Source: Bacteroidota bacterium
GTDB taxonomy: Bacteria; Bacteroidota; Ignavibacteria; Kapaibacteriales; NICIL-2
Direction of reading: 5' to 3'
Length of the DNA: 44,567 bases
Assembly: GCA_019695345.1 (NCBI GenBank)
Contig: JAIBAE010000033.1
Span: forward strand, 1-44,567
Within the stretch, counting starts at the first letter, position 1. Every line of letters starts with the position of its first letter. The translations under genes were made by a program, and so were the position numbers. The notes below the pieces were generated by a model, which made no database searches, was not told where the DNA came from, and saw only the letters and a list, made by a program, of their open reading frames with translations. Below are positions 42,182 to 44,567 of this stretch, piece by piece.

Positions 42182-44567
42182 ATGTTTCAACCTTTACCCG
42201 ATAAACTTAGTTACCCGGAATTAGAAGAACGCATCTTAGATTTTTGGGAAACCAGCGGAGTTTTTAAGATGTCGATGGAGCAACGCGAGCGCGAAAATGC
42301 TCCGTGGTTTAATTTTTACGAAGGTCCGCCAACAGCCAACGGCGCTCCGGGAATTCACCACATTATGGCACGCACATTAAAAGACCTTGTGTGCCGCTAT
42401 AAAACTTTGCGCGGCTATTATGTGCGCCGCCAGGCAGGTTGGGATACACACGGCTTACCCGTTGAGATTGCCGTAAGTAAACAACTTGGCTTACTAAACA
42501 GAAAAGAAATTGAGAAATACGGTATTGACCGTTATAATAAAGCATGCCGCGATTTAGTGTACGAGCACATCAATATGGATGGCGGTTGGCGCACACTTAC
42601 CCGCCGTATGGGCTATTGGGTTGATATGGACAGCGCGTATATAACCTGCACCAACGGATACATTGAAAGTGTGTGGTGGAGTTTGAAACAGTTCTTTGAT
42701 AAAGGACTGATTTACAAAGGATTCAAGGTTGTGCCGCAATCGCCCACAATCGAAACACCACTTTCATCGCACGAGCTTTCGCTTGGGTATAAAGATGTAA
42801 AAGACCCCAATGTGTATCTAAAGTTAAAGATTACAAGCTCGCCTGTTGCCGAAGCAGTTGGTGCGGAAATACTTGTATGGACAACAACCCCGTGGACGTT
42901 ATTTGCTAACGTGGCTTTAGCGGTTGGTAACGATATTGAATATGTTCTTGCTCGGGTAACAACAACAACCGACGAACAAACAACAGCACACAACTATATT
43001 ATAGCCCAAAGCAGATTATCCGTTCTTGGCGAAGGAGCAGAAGTGGTTGCTACGTTTAAAGGTAGTGAGTTAGTTGGCTCGGGCTACGAACAGATATTTA
43101 CCGATGTAGAAATAGATACAACAACCTACCCAAATGCGTTAACCATTTTGGCGGGAGACTTTGTAAGTACAACCGATGGTACAGGCGTTGTACACTTAGC
43201 ACCGGCGTTTGGGCAAGATGACTTTGCTATGAGTAAGTTGTTCAACCTACCGATGCCGTTACCTGTAACACCAAACGGACACTTTACCGATGTAATAAAG
43301 GACTTTGCCGGACGCGCAATTAAAACATTTACCTACGACGACGGTCACGTTGAAGAAGGAGCTGATAAAGATATCATCATTGCGTTAAAGAAAGCCGGAA
43401 AGATTTTGAAGTCATCCATGGATTACTTGCACGCGTACCCGCATTGCTGGCGCACAGGTAACCCTGTTATGTACTATGCACGCGACTCGTGGTTTATCAA
43501 ATCACCGGAGTATCGTGATAATCTAATTGCTAATAATAGAACCATCAAATGGCAACCCGAGGAAATTGGCTCCGGACGTTTTGGTAATTGGTTGGACGAA
43601 GTAAAAGAGTGGTCGCTTTCCCGCGATAGATTCTGGGGAACGCCATTACCAATTTGGGTAAGTGAAGACGGAAGCGATGCGTTTGCAGTTGGCTCGGTTG
43701 AAGAGTTAATGGAAGGATTAATAGAAATGCCGGGCGGAAGCCGTGTGCCTGTAGCAACAAGCGGTGTTGAGATTGATTTACACCGTCCGTTTGTAGATGG
43801 AATTGTATTCGAGAAAAACGACAAAGTGTACCGCCGTGTACACGAAGTAATTGACGTATGGTACGATAGCGGCTCGATGCCGTTTGCGCAATTCCATTAT
43901 CCGTTTGAGAACAAGGAACTCTTTGAGAAATCATTCCCCGCAGATTTTATTGCCGAGGGTATTGACCAAACACGTGGTTGGTTCTATACATTACACAACA
44001 TTGCAACTGCCACATTTGATAGTGTTGCATATAAAAATGTTGTGGTAAATGAACTCATTCTTGACAAAAAGGGTGAGAAAATGTCGAAGAACAAAGGCAA
44101 TACTGTAAACCCGTTCGAGCAAATGAACAAATACGGCGCGGATGCCGTACGTTGGTACTTTACATCAAGTAATCCGCCGTGGAAATCAACACGCTACAAC
44201 GAAGAAGACATTGCCCAAACGGTAATTGCCGATTTCTTCCGCATGTTGGTTAATACATATTCGTTCTTTACCATGTATGCAAACATAGATGGCTTTACGG
44301 GCGAAGAAGAATCAGTTCCGTTAGCAGAACGTCCGGAAATTGACCGTTGGATTATATCGTCGCTCGAAACATTAAAAACCAACTACTGCCAGTTAATGGA
44401 CGAGTACGAAGTAACTCGCGCTGCACGAGCGGTAGAACTTTTTGTACGCGATGACGTTTCCAACTGGTATGTACGCCGCAACCGCCGCCGTTTCTGGAAA
44501 GGCGAACGCGATACAGACAAAACTTCTGCATACCAAACATTACGCACAGTAATGATGGATGTACTAC
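42182..44567 (+). CDS. ileS: Isoleucyl-tRNA synthetase, 3' end outside the window
   Basis: The frame is open from ATG 42182 to the window end, giving 795 residues of an enzyme expected to have 1000 or more. It charges tRNA-Ile and edits Val-tRNA. The HIGH region reads GPPTANGAPGIHHIMARTLKD, followed by GWDTHGLPVEI; this wording is that of the eukaryote-like (type 2) IleS found in Bacteroidetes and relatives, known for low mupirocin sensitivity. Editing-domain WTTTPWTL, the GIDQTRGWFYTL segment and the KMSKS loop GEKMSKNKGN are present. No frameshift was found on checking the frame at several points. The missing part is the end of the anticodon-binding and C-terminal domains. Confidence 0.95.
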   Translation, partial: MFQPLPDKLSYPELEERILDFWETSGVFKMSMEQRERENAPWFNFYEGPPTANGAPGIHHIMARTLKDLVCRYKTLRGYYVRRQAGWDTHGLPVEIAVSKQLGLLNRKEIEKYGIDRYNKACRDLVYEHINMDGGWRTLTRRMGYWVDMDSAYITCTNGYIESVWWSLKQFFDKGLIYKGFKVVPQSPTIETPLSSHELSLGYKDVKDPNVYLKLKITSSPVAEAVGAEILVWTTTPWTLFANVALAVGNDIEYVLARVTTTTDEQTTAHNYIIAQSRLSVLGEGAEVVATFKGSELVGSGYEQIFTDVEIDTTTYPNALTILAGDFVSTTDGTGVVHLAPAFGQDDFAMSKLFNLPMPLPVTPNGHFTDVIKDFAGRAIKTFTYDDGHVEEGADKDIIIALKKAGKILKSSMDYLHAYPHCWRTGNPVMYYARDSWFIKSPEYRDNLIANNRTIKWQPEEIGSGRFGNWLDEVKEWSLSRDRFWGTPLPIWVSEDGSDAFAVGSVEELMEGLIEMPGGSRVPVATSGVEIDLHRPFVDGIVFEKNDKVYRRVHEVIDVWYDSGSMPFAQFHYPFENKELFEKSFPADFIAEGIDQTRGWFYTLHNIATATFDSVAYKNVVVNELILDKKGEKMSKNKGNTVNPFEQMNKYGADAVRWYFTSSNPPWKSTRYNEEDIAQTVIADFFRMLVNTYSFFTMYANIDGFTGEEESVPLAERPEIDRWIISSLETLKTNYCQLMDEYEVTRAARAVELFVRDDVSNWYVRRNRRRFWKGERDTDKTSAYQTLRTVMMDVL

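Noticed and set aside
42182-44567. Possible frameshift in ileS because no complete ORF is reported there
   Set aside because: The frame was checked at 42302, 44042 and 44462 and stays consistent; the gene simply runs off the window without a stop.

Overview
The window reads as chromosomal DNA of a free-living Gram-negative bacterium of the Bacteroidota/Chlorobiota (FCB) group, most likely on the Ignavibacteria/Kapabacteria side. The reasons are three secreted proteins with C-terminal type IX secretion (Por) sorting domains, an arginine cluster built around the transcarbamylase-like ArgF' instead of a classical ArgF, an IleS of the eukaryote-like type, many signal peptides ending in A-Q, outer-membrane barrel and OmpA proteins, and a flagellar FlhA, which most classical Bacteroidetes lack. 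The placement is inferred from gene content only.

Layout. 1-5.2 kb: end of a T9SS cargo gene, flhA, and a second T9SS cargo with Asp-box repeats. 5.3-6.9 kb: a DUF2007 protein and kynureninase on the minus strand. 7.1-15.0 kb: an arginine biosynthesis operon (GNAT acetyltransferase, argG, argC, argF', argB, argE-like, argH) with tight start/stop overlaps, interrupted by a GxxExxY gene flanked by an imperfect inverted repeat. No argD is present. The operon is preceded by a candidate promoter, a 38-codon ORF with nine Arg codons, an intrinsic terminator, and a second Arg-rich small ORF that ends on the Shine-Dalgarno sequence of the first structural gene. This looks like an arginine-responsive attenuation region. 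15.1-24.9 kb: a mixed stretch with a secreted hypothetical, a MoxR-type ATPase, a secreted HExxH metallopeptidase, envelope proteins, DUF1801, a GT2 and a GT9 glycosyltransferase, and HrcA. 25.5-35.7 kb, minus strand: an OmpA-like protein coupled to a 1586-residue VWA/beta-propeller/ASH T9SS protein, a double TonB_C protein, two lipoproteins and dCTP deaminase. 36.0-39.8 kb: a lipoprotein nuclease/phosphatase, a hotdog thioesterase, tRNA-Leu(UAG), trigger factor and ClpP. 39.9-41.9 kb: a coupled SMC-like ATPase plus RloB/DUF4276-like (TOPRIM-type) pair, a probable defence module. 42.2 kb to the end: ileS, truncated by the window edge.

The most striking feature outside the genes is a dispersed repeat of about 65-80 bp (here called family A). 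It has a TTCTYTCCCGC left arm, a variable centre of about 30 bp, and a right arm reading GTGCGGTC then GCGATAGCAAA. Seventeen recognisable copies plus one degenerate copy occupy most intergenic gaps in both orientations, often within a few bases of stop codons. One copy lies inside the N-terminal extension of the ompA-like gene. A second, GC-rich family (B, core GCAACCCGGTCSGYTCC, five copies) shares the CCCGC left end. Two further fold-back elements have TGTCAT/ATGACA termini.

All calls come from reading the sequence and remembered family knowledge. No database search or folding calculation was run.
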